Below, one piece after another: positions 1-6,687 of a DNA stretch of 16,798 nucleotides. Each line of letters opens with the position of its first letter. Positions within the stretch are counted from its first letter, which is position 1. The DNA is from RSA11 sp036564135 (lineage in GTDB: Bacteria > Actinomycetota > Thermoleophilia > Solirubrobacterales > 70-9), in contig DATCLC010000010.1 in assembly GCA_036564135.1 (NCBI GenBank), positions 1 to 16,798 of the forward strand, in the 5' to 3' direction. The notes under the pieces were generated by a model. The model did no database searches, was not told where the DNA came from, and saw only the letters and a program-made list of their open reading frames with translations. Position numbers and translations under genes: made by a program.

Positions 1-774
1 GGCGAGCCCGAGCACGCCGGCGATCAGCAGCAGGTAGGCGATGTTCGGGTTGACGAGGAGCTGCAGGATGTCGTACTGCAGCGGCATGTCCCGCTCCTCG
101 ACGACGAGGCCCTCAGTGTCGAGCGTGCCCGCCTTCGGGCCCCGCACCCGGAAGCCGTCGAGCTCGGCGAGCAGCTCCTCCTGGGAGCGCGCGACCACGT
201 CGACCAGGCCCGCGTCGAGCGCCTCCTGCGCGGTCACGTTGGTGGCCTCGCGGACCATCTCCTCGGCAAGCTCGGCGTCGCGGCCGTGCTCCTCGGCCAG
301 CGCGCGCACGTAGGCCGCGGCGTCGTTCTCGACCTTGCGGCCGAGCACCTCGTCCACGTCCCCGCCGCCGATCGTGATCGGCGAGGCCGAACCGATGTTG
401 GTCTGCGGCGCCATCGCCGCCACGTCGCCCGCCTGCGTGACGAAGAGCCCTGCAGAGGCGGCGCGGGCGCCGTCCGGCGAGACGTAGACCACGACCGGCA
501 TCGGCGCGGCGATGATGTCCTGCACGATCGCGCGCATCGACGAGTCGAGCCCGCCGGGGGTGTCGAGCCGCACGATCACGAGCTCGGCGCCGTCGTCGGC
601 GGCGTCCTCGAGCGCGCCCGAGATCCAGCGTTCAGTGGCGGGATCGATCGAGCCCGTGAGCTCGAGCGAGACGGCGAGCCGCTCGTCCTGCTGGCCGCTC
701 GCCGGCAGCGCCAGCATGAGCGCGCCAGCGACGAGGGCGATCAGCGCGCCGATGAGCCGGGCCGAGCGAAGCAC
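1..774 (-). CDS. NfeD-family membrane serine protease (ClpP class), N-terminal part; runs off the left edge
   Basis: Membrane-anchored ClpP-class serine protease. Family members cleave hydrophobic stretches of membrane partners such as stomatin/SPFH proteins. The 258 visible codons begin with a signal peptide (LRSARLIGALIALVAGALML, then a hydrophobic and small-residue stretch). The ClpP-like domain follows, with LDTPGGLDSSM, the presumed nucleophile Ser in ARAASAG, the family block PQTNIGSASPI, and the presumed catalytic Lys in VLGRKVENDAAAY (Ser/Lys dyad in characterised NfeD proteases). A membrane segment starts at the left edge (NIAYLLLIAGVLGLA), so the remaining TM helices and the OB-like NfeD domain lie outside. 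The GTG start is forced, because an in-frame stop lies three codons upstream. The GGAGG before it is only one base away, unusually tight. It follows the 801-1220 gene by 26 bp and is probably co-transcribed. No SPFH partner is visible here. Confidence 0.9.
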   Translation of the reverse strand, partial: MLRSARLIGALIALVAGALMLALPASGQQDERLAVSLELTGSIDPATERWISGALEDAADDGAELVIVRLDTPGGLDSSMRAIVQDIIAAPMPVVVYVSPDGARAASAGLFVTQAGDVAAMAPQTNIGSASPITIGGGDVDEVLGRKVENDAAAYVRALAEEHGRDAELAEEMVREATNVTAQEALDAGLVDVVARSQEELLAELDGFRVRGPKAGTLDTEGLVVEERDMPLQYDILQLLVNPNIAYLLLIAGVLGLA

Positions 775-800
775 GCCTCCACCCTATCCGCGGCGCCCCG

Positions 801-1220
801 CTACGGGGTCGTGGGCACGCCGGGGCTGCCCCAGAGGAAGAACCAGACCGTGCAGACGATGCCGACGAGGATCGTCGCCGTGATCACGATGTCCTCGATC
901 GGATGCGTCTTCGGCGGGCGCTTGCGCTCGGCCGAGAGGCTGCGGTTCCAGTCGTAGCGCACCGGCTTGCCGGAGTCGTGGGTGACCCAGGCCTTGATCC
1001 AGGCGAGCAGGAACGCCATCAGCGCGTAGGAGATGATGATCCCGAACAGCGCGACGCCAAGGCCCGTGAACGAGGGCGCCGTCCCGCCCTGAAGCTGCGA
1101 GCCGACCCACACCCATAGGTAAGGGACGCCGGCACCGAAGAGGAGCACCCCGGCGGCGGCGAGCGGCCAGCGCACGATCCGCCACAGCAGGCTGCCGGTC
1201 CTGCGGATCACGGCCTCCAT
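801..1220 (-). CDS. small three-TM membrane protein of unknown function
   Basis: I do not recognise the family. The 139-residue product has three predicted membrane segments (about residues 17-39, 51-76 and 110-130). Between the second and third lies a basic loop containing KPVRYDWNRSLSAERKRPPK, which by the positive-inside rule should be cytoplasmic. There are no cysteines in a CxxC pattern and no obvious catalytic motif. I chose the ATG at 1220 because the N-terminus then starts with a short basic stretch (MEAVIRRTG) right before the first TM; a longer in-frame extension would overlap the thioredoxin gene by about 90 bp. No strong Shine-Dalgarno sequence is visible. It lies 37 bp after the TlpA-like gene and 26 bp before the NfeD-like gene, so it is likely the middle gene of a membrane/envelope operon. 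Existence as a gene is well supported by length, composition and spacing; function is unknown. Confidence 0.75.
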   Translation of the reverse strand: MEAVIRRTGSLLWRIVRWPLAAAGVLLFGAGVPYLWVWVGSQLQGGTAPSFTGLGVALFGIIISYALMAFLLAWIKAWVTHDSGKPVRYDWNRSLSAERKRPPKTHPIEDIVITATILVGIVCTVWFFLWGSPGVPTTP

Positions 1221-1257
1221 AGGGCCGATTGTGACAAGCCGGCGCGGGCGCGCAGAC

Positions 1258-1896
1258 TCATCGCGCGTAGCGCTCGATCTCGTCGAGGAGCTGCTGCGCG
1301 GAGTCGTAGGGGCCGTAGCGCGTGTGGACGATCTCCCCCTCGGCATCGATGAACACCGTGTTCGGCGCGCCGCGGTCGGCCTTCACGGACGCCGACAGCG
1401 ACCCGTCGGGATCCTCGTAGCTCGGATACGGGACCGGCAGGCGCTCGAGGAACTGCTCGGCCTGCTCGCGGTTGTCCTGGAGGTTGAGGCCCAGGAACGC
1501 GACCTCGTCGCCGAGCTCCATCGCCGCCTCCTGGAAGTACGGGAACTCGACGATGCACGGCCCGCACCACGACGCCCACTTGTTGATCACGACGGGCGTG
1601 CCCTCGAGCTCCGCGAGCCGGTCCTGGAGCGCGCGCTTGCCGCCGGTCAGGATCCGGTTGGCCTCGGACCGCAGGGCGGCGAGCTCGGGCGGCGCGTCCT
1701 CGAGCGGCGCGGTCGCCTCCTCGAGCGTGAGCCGCGAGTCCGGGTATCCGGCGCCGTCGTCGCCGCCGTCGCTCGCGCCGCCCTCGCCGCCGAGCGTCGC
1801 GAGCCCGATGACGATCAGCGCGACCGTCGCGAGCGAGGCCAGCGCCAGCCACAGCCCGCCGCGTCGCCATGCGCTTTTGTCCGTGTCAGAGCTCAT
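1258..1896 (-). CDS. TlpA/ResA-family membrane-anchored thiol-disulfide oxidoreductase
   Basis: The 212-residue thioredoxin-fold protein is predicted to sit outside the cell, tethered by one N-terminal TM helix (about residues 15-37). A Gly/Asp-rich linker and a charged helical spacer lead to the domain. The redox motif WCGPC is at residues 110-114 (Cys111 and Cys114). The following VEFPYFQ and the cis-Pro loop GAPNTVFID (Pro178) are typical of TlpA/ResA/CcmG proteins. In those families the enzyme reduces disulfides, most often the haem-binding cysteines of apocytochrome c. A cytochrome c maturation operon lies at 10.4-12.8 kb in this window, so a CcmG/ResA-like role is plausible, but it is not in that operon and another substrate is possible. 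It is the first gene of the leftward 1-1896 cluster, and its promoter should lie in the 1897-2058 gap shared with the helicase. Confidence 0.88.
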   Translation of the reverse strand: MSSDTDKSAWRRGGLWLALASLATVALIVIGLATLGGEGGASDGGDDGAGYPDSRLTLEEATAPLEDAPPELAALRSEANRILTGGKRALQDRLAELEGTPVVINKWASWCGPCIVEFPYFQEAAMELGDEVAFLGLNLQDNREQAEQFLERLPVPYPSYEDPDGSLSASVKADRGAPNTVFIDAEGEIVHTRYGPYDSAQQLLDEIERYAR

Positions 1897-2058
1897 CCGC
1901 CGATTCCGGGTGGTACCTTGTGGTTACGTTCCGAAGACGGAACTCCCTGGGGACACCGGTCAGGCGGAGGGGAAAGCCGCGCCGGTTGTCGCCCACGAGC
2001 TTACCCCGCCTGTGTCTCGCCTCTCCGCGTGTCGCAGGCGCCTACGAAACGCCTTCCT
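1897..2058. promoter_or_regulatory. divergent intergenic region between the thioredoxin and helicase genes
   Basis: This 162-bp gap separates the start codons of two divergent genes and must hold, or lie near, the promoters for both. The helicase ATG at 2059 has no clear Shine-Dalgarno sequence. I could not assign convincing -35/-10 boxes on either strand. The one distinct element is the inverted repeat at 1928-1943, listed separately. Confidence 0.5.
1928..1943. promoter_or_regulatory. perfect 6-bp inverted repeat, possible operator
   Basis: GTTCCG-AAGA-CGGAAC is a perfect dyad with a 4-bp spacer. It lies 32 bp upstream of the thioredoxin start (minus) and 115 bp upstream of the helicase start (plus). 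Position and symmetry fit a repressor site acting on the thioredoxin promoter. It could also form a short hairpin in the thioredoxin leader if transcription starts farther out. Confidence 0.35.
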
Positions 2059-4854
2059 ATGGCCAAGACCACCGACGTTGCCGCTGCGGCGGCACGCAAG
2101 CCGAGCCAAGCTGACCTCGAGCGCGTCGAGGCGTTCACGCGCGAGCCGGTGCTGCTCGAAGGCGAGACCTTCGACGACCTGCACCCCGGCAGCGCCCGGC
2201 GCCTCGCCTTCGAGGCTGCGCTCGCTGAGATCGAGGAGGGGCGCGAGTACCCCTCCACCGAGTGGCGCCGCAACTTCTCGCTGGTCCTGGGCCTCGAGCG
2301 GCTGCTCTCCGAGGAGCCGCCCACCCTGCGCGACGGCACCACGCTCAACGACCACCAGGTCGACGCGCTCTCCGGCACGCTCGCCGCGCTGATCTCCGAG
2401 ATCGAGGAGAGCGACGCCGCGCGGGCGGAGCGCAATGGCGCGAGCGAGGCGTCGAACGGTACCGGGGCCGCCAACGGCGCCGGCCCGAACGGCGCTGGCG
2501 AGCTCGAGTCCGACGTGCTCTCCCCCGACGAGGAGCCCCAGGACTGGATCGACGAGGACGAGGAGCAGATCGACCAGGCCGCGCTCGACGACCCCGGCGC
2601 CAGCCGGCGCTTCTGGTTCGAGCACGCGACCGGCGCTGGCAAGACGGTCGCCGCGGTCGGCTTCGTCGAGGCGTCGCGGACGGGCGGCGTGCTGATCCTC
2701 ACCCACCGCCGCAACCTCGTCGACCAGTTCATCGGCGAGCTCTCCAGCCGCGGCTACCGCGACCGTCTCTCGCCGCCGCTGCTCGACGGCGAGGACCACC
2801 CCTACGGGCCGGTCACCGTGGAGACCTACCAGTGGTTCGTGCGCAACGCCGGTCGGGTCTCCGACGCGTACTCGATCGTGATCTGCGACGAGGCCCACAC
2901 CGCGCTCGGCGAGAAGACCAGCGCCTGCATCCGCCAGATGCCTGGCCCGGTGTTCATCGGGATGACGGCGACCGGCGCGCTGATCGCCCGGCACGTAGCC
3001 GACCTCTTCCCCACCCAGACCTCGCGCTTCGACCTCGCGCAGGCCGCGCGCCGCGGGGTGATCGCGCCGCTGCGCTGCCTGCGCATCCCGCCGGGTCCCG
3101 GAGTGCGCTCGCTCGCCAAGGTGCCGCTGCGCCGTGGCGAGGTCGACCAGGACTTCGACCAGGAGGAGCTGGCCAAGCTGCTGGATCAGGGCCCGTTCAA
3201 CGTGGCCGTGGCCGACCTCTACAAGTCGCGCTTCCGCAAGATCCCGGGCGTCATCTACACGGCTGGCGTGCAGCACGCGAAGAACGTCGCGGCCGCGCTG
3301 CAGGACGTGGGCATCAAGGCGCGCGCGGTCTCGGGCGAGACGCCGAAGCGCGAGCTGGCCGAGATCCTCGCGGCGTTCGAGCGCGGCGAGGTGGACGTGC
3401 TCTGCAACGCGATGCTGCTCGCCGAGGGCTGGAACTCGCCGCGGGCGACGATCTGCATGCACCTCGCGCCGACCGCGTCGAAGCGCATCTACCAGCAGCG
3501 CGTCGGCCGCGTGACCCGCCGGGCGCCGGGCAAGGAGGCGGGGATCGTCATCGACTTCGTGCACCCGGCGACCACGCACGACGAGACGATCATCACGCTG
3601 CATTCGCTGCTCGACCGCGACGTCTACCGCGGCGGCGCGATCGTCGTCGGGCCGGTGCGCCGCGGTCGCGGCCGCCAGGTGCGCGTCGAGCGCCGCGTCG
3701 TGCCGGTCTCGGCCGACCCGGAGCGGCGCCTGGCCGTGCTCGAGCGCGAGCTCTGGCGGATCGCCGTCGAGAACCTCAACTACTCCGAGCAGCACGCCTG
3801 GGCGGCGCTCGCCGGCGCGCGCGTGACCGCGAGCCAGTGGCGCCGGGCGAAGGCGATGATGCAGCACGACGAGTCCAAGGAGCTGCGCCGCCGCTTCCTG
3901 CTCACGTGCGTGCAGCGCAACCGCAACCACCAGCTCCGGCTCAAGGCGATGGCGGAGATCGCCGCGCTGCGCGACCCCGAGGCCTTCGACGACTGCGTCG
4001 ACATCGTGCAGACCTGGCCGCGCGACGAGCGCCGCGCGGGCGCCAAGGTGCTGCTGCAGGCGCTCGCCGAGCGGCGCATCGGCCGTCGCGACCAGGCGCA
4101 GGCCTGGGTGTGGCGGCTGGCCGCGTGCACGCGCGAGCTGCACGAGCAGTACGCGGTGCAGCGCTGGCCCGAGACCAAGCGGCTTCTCGGCCTGTTCGTC
4201 AACTCGTCGGGCCGCGCCCACGGGCGCAACGCCCGCCGCCTGGTCACCGCCGCGCGCCAGCAGGACCGCCGCCTCGCGGTCGCGCTGCTCGCCGCCGCCG
4301 TGGCGCACACGCCCGAGGCCGAGGAGGTGCTGCGCGGCGCCCGGATGCGCATGGCCCGCAAGCCCTCCGCGGTCGCGCGCGAGCTGTTGCGCAACTTCCC
4401 GAAGGGCGGCTCGAAGCGGCGTCGCCGCCGCAAGGCCAGCGCCGAGAGCGCCGACGGCGCGGCGCCGAACGGCGAGGAGCGCGAGAAGCTCGAGACGACC
4501 GCAGAGGGCGGCGAGGAAGCCGCCGGCGAGGAGGCGAAGGCCGAGGGCGAGGAGGCCGCTGAGTCGAAGGAGCAGGACGCGGACGAGGACGCCCGGGACG
4601 GCGGCGCCGAGCCGCGGGCCGAGGCGGACGACGAGTCCGGCGAGGGCTCCGAGGACGAGGACGCCGCGGGCGACGAGGACGGCGACGAGCCCGAGGCCTC
4701 CGCGGACGACGCCGGCGCCGAGGACGGCGCCGAAGAGGCGGAGTCCGAAGACGAGGGTTCGGACTCCGACGAGGACGACGGCTCCGGCTCGGCCGGCCAA
4801 AACGAGGGCGACGCGCGCGAGACCGCGGAGCCCGACGCGGCCGGCGAAGACTGA
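2059..4854 (+). CDS. SF2 DEAD/DEAH-box helicase with internal low-complexity insert and long acidic C-terminal tail
   Basis: Predicted ATP-dependent nucleic-acid helicase or translocase of 931 residues, related to the ResIII/SSL2-type branch of superfamily 2. Visible motifs are a Q-like LNDHQ (His99-Gln100), Walker A ATGAGKT (Lys195), DEAH (277-280), motif III TAT (303-305), motif V LLAEGWNSP (about 453-461) and motif VI QQRVGRVTRR (479-488). A roughly 90-residue Asn/Gly/Ala- and acid-rich stretch separates the Q motif from Walker A. After the RecA pair comes a helical, Arg/Ala-rich region of about 280 residues that I cannot assign. It ends in a basic run (KRRRRRK, about 786-792) and a 139-residue tail that is about 42 percent Asp/Glu. 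The frame stays open upstream to 1231, but the ATG at 2059 begins the plausible N-terminus and avoids covering the thioredoxin gene. No nuclease or methylase partner is adjacent. Substrate unknown. Confidence 0.88.
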   Translation: MAKTTDVAAAAARKPSQADLERVEAFTREPVLLEGETFDDLHPGSARRLAFEAALAEIEEGREYPSTEWRRNFSLVLGLERLLSEEPPTLRDGTTLNDHQVDALSGTLAALISEIEESDAARAERNGASEASNGTGAANGAGPNGAGELESDVLSPDEEPQDWIDEDEEQIDQAALDDPGASRRFWFEHATGAGKTVAAVGFVEASRTGGVLILTHRRNLVDQFIGELSSRGYRDRLSPPLLDGEDHPYGPVTVETYQWFVRNAGRVSDAYSIVICDEAHTALGEKTSACIRQMPGPVFIGMTATGALIARHVADLFPTQTSRFDLAQAARRGVIAPLRCLRIPPGPGVRSLAKVPLRRGEVDQDFDQEELAKLLDQGPFNVAVADLYKSRFRKIPGVIYTAGVQHAKNVAAALQDVGIKARAVSGETPKRELAEILAAFERGEVDVLCNAMLLAEGWNSPRATICMHLAPTASKRIYQQRVGRVTRRAPGKEAGIVIDFVHPATTHDETIITLHSLLDRDVYRGGAIVVGPVRRGRGRQVRVERRVVPVSADPERRLAVLERELWRIAVENLNYSEQHAWAALAGARVTASQWRRAKAMMQHDESKELRRRFLLTCVQRNRNHQLRLKAMAEIAALRDPEAFDDCVDIVQTWPRDERRAGAKVLLQALAERRIGRRDQAQAWVWRLAACTRELHEQYAVQRWPETKRLLGLFVNSSGRAHGRNARRLVTAARQQDRRLAVALLAAAVAHTPEAEEVLRGARMRMARKPSAVARELLRNFPKGGSKRRRRRKASAESADGAAPNGEEREKLETTAEGGEEAAGEEAKAEGEEAAESKEQDADEDARDGGAEPRAEADDESGEGSEDEDAAGDEDGDEPEASADDAGAEDGAEEAESEDEGSDSDEDDGSGSAGQNEGDARETAEPDAAGED

Positions 4855-4856
4855 CG

Positions 4857-4895
4857 TTCAGCCCTGGTTGCCGTTTTCCGGCAACGTCGGCTGAA
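4857..4895. terminator. two-tier hairpin between convergent helicase and birA genes, probable bidirectional terminator
   Basis: Outer arms TTCAGCC (4857-4863) and GGCTGAA (4889-4895) flank a 3x3 internal loop and a perfect 7-bp inner stem, GTTGCCG (4867-4873) with CGGCAAC (4879-4885), closed by TTTTC. It starts 2 bp after the helicase stop codon and overlaps the last codons and stop of birA. Neither side has a long T-run, so an I-shaped or hairpin-only terminator is more likely than a classical one. Confidence 0.6.
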
Positions 4896-5616
4896 AGTCC
4901 GGGGAGAGGGTGAGCTGGACCTCCCCCGCGCCCAGGGTCACGCGGCCCTCGGACGCGTCGACGATGAGGTTGCCGTGCTCGTCGATGCCCGCCGCGCGGC
5001 CGGAGCCGTCGGGCACGCTGCCCGCGCCCTGCCAGCTCACCTCGCGGCCCTCGAGGGCGTCGCGGCGGGCGAACTCGGCGCGGATCTCGGCGGGCGGGGC
5101 CTGCGTCCACCGCCCGAGCGCCCGGCGCAGCGCCGGAACCAGATCGACCGTTGTGACCCCGTGGCCCAGCGACGTGGCGGGCCAGCGCAGATCGTCGGGG
5201 AACTCGTCGTCGGCGATCGCCAGGTTCATGCCGATCCCGATCACCGCCCACTGGGGCGGGCGAGCCTCGATCAGCACGCCGGCGAGCTTGCGCCCGCGCA
5301 GCCACACGTCGTTCGGCCACTTGACCTGACAGCGCACGGGCGCGACCTCCTCGGCCGCCTCACAGACGGCTATCGGCACGGCGAGCGGGAGCAGGTTGTG
5401 CTCGAGGTCGAGGGGGCGCAGGATCGCGGAGCAGGCCAGGGCCGTGCCGTGCGGCGTCGCCCAGCGGCGGCCGTGGCGCCCGCGCCCGGCGGTCTGCTCG
5501 TCGGCGGTGACCATCGTGCCCGACGCGGCGCCCCGCTCGGCCAGGCCGCGCGCGTAGTCCATGGTCGAGCCGACCGTCGGTAGGTGGATGTGGGGACCCT
5601 CGAACGCCGCGCTCAT
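4858..5616 (-). CDS. birA: biotin--[acetyl-CoA-carboxylase] ligase, monofunctional
   Basis: Attaches biotin to the carrier domain of biotin-dependent carboxylases through a biotinyl-5'-AMP intermediate, in the cytoplasm. The 252-residue protein shows the family blocks in order: TVGSTMDYAR (biotin pocket), GRGRHGR at 44-50 (adenylate-binding loop), KWPNDVW from Lys99, GRKLAGVLIE at 108-117, and GIGMN near 127-131. A small SH3-like C-terminal domain follows. There is no N-terminal winged helix, so unlike E. coli BirA it should not act as a DNA-binding repressor (class I ligase). The ATG overlaps the upstream SAM hydrolase stop as ATGA, implying translational coupling. The 3' end converges with the helicase, with only 3 bp between stop codons, and the last dozen codons also form the terminator-like hairpin at 4857-4895. 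Confidence 0.95.
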   Translation of the reverse strand: MSAAFEGPHIHLPTVGSTMDYARGLAERGAASGTMVTADEQTAGRGRHGRRWATPHGTALACSAILRPLDLEHNLLPLAVPIAVCEAAEEVAPVRCQVKWPNDVWLRGRKLAGVLIEARPPQWAVIGIGMNLAIADDEFPDDLRWPATSLGHGVTTVDLVPALRRALGRWTQAPPAEIRAEFARRDALEGREVSWQGAGSVPDGSGRAAGIDEHGNLIVDASEGRVTLGAGEVQLTLSPDFQPTLPENGNQG

Positions 5617-6413
5617 CCGGCCTCGTCGCGGATCACGACCTCGTCGTCGCGGCCGGCGCCGAGCAGCTCGGCGGCGCTGCCGCGGTTGACCGCGAGCGCG
5701 AGCCAGCCACTCGAGTCGTCGTAGAGCGCGAGCTCGCCCTCGCCGACGGCGCCGAACGTGGGCGCGAACTGGGCGCCGTGGGTAGCGCCGCCCGCCTCTA
5801 CGCTCACCGCCTCGCCGAAGGCGAGCTCGCCCGCGCGCACGTCGAGCACGAGGTTCCCGTAGCGGTCGGCGTAGAGCACGTGGGCGCGCACCTCGCCCTG
5901 CGCGAGCTCCGGCCTGGGCAGCTCGAGCTCCACGAGCTCGCTGGGGTCGAAGGGCTCGCCCGCGCTCTCCAGCGGCCGGCCGGCGGCGAGGTGCGCGGCC
6001 ACCGGGGCGAAGAGGTCGCGGCCGTGGAACGTGCGCGCGGCCGGCTCAAGCCGCAGCGCTGTCTCGGAGACATCCACGACCTGCGCGACGCCCCCGAGCC
6101 GCCGCGCCGCCAGGGTGAGCAGGCCGTTGTCGGGGCCGACGAGGAAGCTCTCGCCCGCCCGCAGCGCGACGCCGCGGCGCTCGGTTCCCACGCCCGGGTC
6201 GACGACCGCCAGATACACGGCCGGCCCGGCGCGGTACGCGACCGCCTCCAGCGCGAGCGCCCCGCGGCGCACGTCGCCGGGCGGGATGCCGTGCGTGAGG
6301 TCGACCACTCGCGCCGCGGGCTCAAGGCGCGCGATCACGGCCCGGCAGGCGCCCGCGAACTCATCCTCGTAGCCGAAGTCGCTCAGGAACAGGATCGGCC
6401 GCTCGCTAGCCAC
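5613..6413 (-). CDS. S-adenosyl-L-methionine hydrolase (SAM hydroxide adenosyltransferase, DUF62 family)
   Basis: Predicted to split SAM with water-derived hydroxide into adenosine and methionine. It belongs to the fluorinase/chlorinase superfamily. The 266-residue protein carries SDFGYEDEFAG (from residue 11), DLTHGIPPGD (38-47), VVDPGVGTER (70-79), LVGPDNGLL and TFHGRDLFAPVAA. The Asp-Arg-His set that marks the hydroxide-using members is intact (Asp72, Arg79, His130), and I do not see the halogenase-type changes, so hydrolysis is the likely reaction. The start is GTG at 6413, since the next upstream ATG runs straight into a stop codon; a GAGG lies very close ahead. It is the first gene of a two-gene operon with birA (ATGA overlap). 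The physiological reason these enzymes waste SAM is not settled; the in-window SAM user is the CobA domain at 6688-8190. Confidence 0.92.
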   Translation of the reverse strand: MASERPILFLSDFGYEDEFAGACRAVIARLEPAARVVDLTHGIPPGDVRRGALALEAVAYRAGPAVYLAVVDPGVGTERRGVALRAGESFLVGPDNGLLTLAARRLGGVAQVVDVSETALRLEPAARTFHGRDLFAPVAAHLAAGRPLESAGEPFDPSELVELELPRPELAQGEVRAHVLYADRYGNLVLDVRAGELAFGEAVSVEAGGATHGAQFAPTFGAVGEGELALYDDSSGWLALAVNRGSAAELLGAGRDDEVVIRDEAG

Positions 6414-6687
6414 GGCCTCAGGCTAGGCCATCGCGCCGCGCCGGATCGGGGGGGGAAACCAAACCGAGCCACCGTCGGCCCAAGGATCCGCCTCACACGC
6501 GCGGGCGATCCCATCCGAGGAGGACTTGTACGCCATGGCCGAACAGATCCACCTCGCTCGGGCCTGGCGGGCGTTGGCGCGACCGCTACTGCGCCGGTGG
6601 ACGGGACCCCGTATTGCTTGCGCATGCAATACTTTGCTGCCCTTCCCGTACCCCCTAGCAGGAGGCGCGCTCGCCGGCCCTCAGCCT
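6414..6687. promoter_or_regulatory. intergenic region upstream of the SAM hydrolase
   Basis: This 274-bp gap lies between the end of the haem operon and the SAM hydrolase start, both on minus. It should hold the SAM hydrolase/birA promoter and perhaps the end of the haem operon. It contains a run of eight G (eight C on minus) at 6448-6455, 35-42 bp before the start codon. It also contains a nested inverted repeat around 6601-6649. I could not match it to a SAM, cobalamin or other riboswitch by eye, and I see no tRNA. A plus-strand reading frame beginning near 6526 is only the antisense of the haem gene. Confidence 0.5.
6601..6649. repeat. nested inverted repeat (inner 7-bp arms, outer 6-bp arms)
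   Basis: Inner arms GTATTGC (6611-6617) and GCAATAC (6626-6632) are a perfect 7-bp match around TTGCGCAT. Outer arms ACGGGA (6601-6606) and TCCCGT (6644-6649) also match. The block is less GC-rich than its surroundings. It lies about 40-90 bp past the cobA/hemD stop on the minus strand. It could be the operon terminator, although no T-run follows on minus, or an operator for the downstream SAM hydrolase. Confidence 0.45.

Noticed and set aside
286..957. Plus-strand open frame of 223 codons
   Set aside because: Antisense to the NfeD-like and three-TM genes, which have recognisable motifs, TM pattern and spacing.
1928..1943. LexA/SOS box for the helicase
   Set aside because: The actinobacterial box is GAAC-N4-GTTC. 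Here the half-sites are in the opposite order (GTTC-N8-GAAC), so it does not match.
1231..2058. N-terminal extension of the helicase frame back to 1231
   Set aside because: The extension covers the opposite-strand TlpA-like gene and reads as low-complexity shadow protein; the ATG at 2059 begins the plausible protein.
1960..4800. Very long minus-strand open frame (946 codons) opposite the helicase
   Set aside because: It is antisense to a gene with all SF2 motifs in order; its product is Arg/Gly/Val/Leu-rich without domains, as expected for a shadow frame in very GC-rich DNA.
6414..6687. SAM or cobalamin riboswitch upstream of the SAM hydrolase
   Set aside because: No recognisable conserved core could be identified by eye; a covariance search would be needed to claim one.
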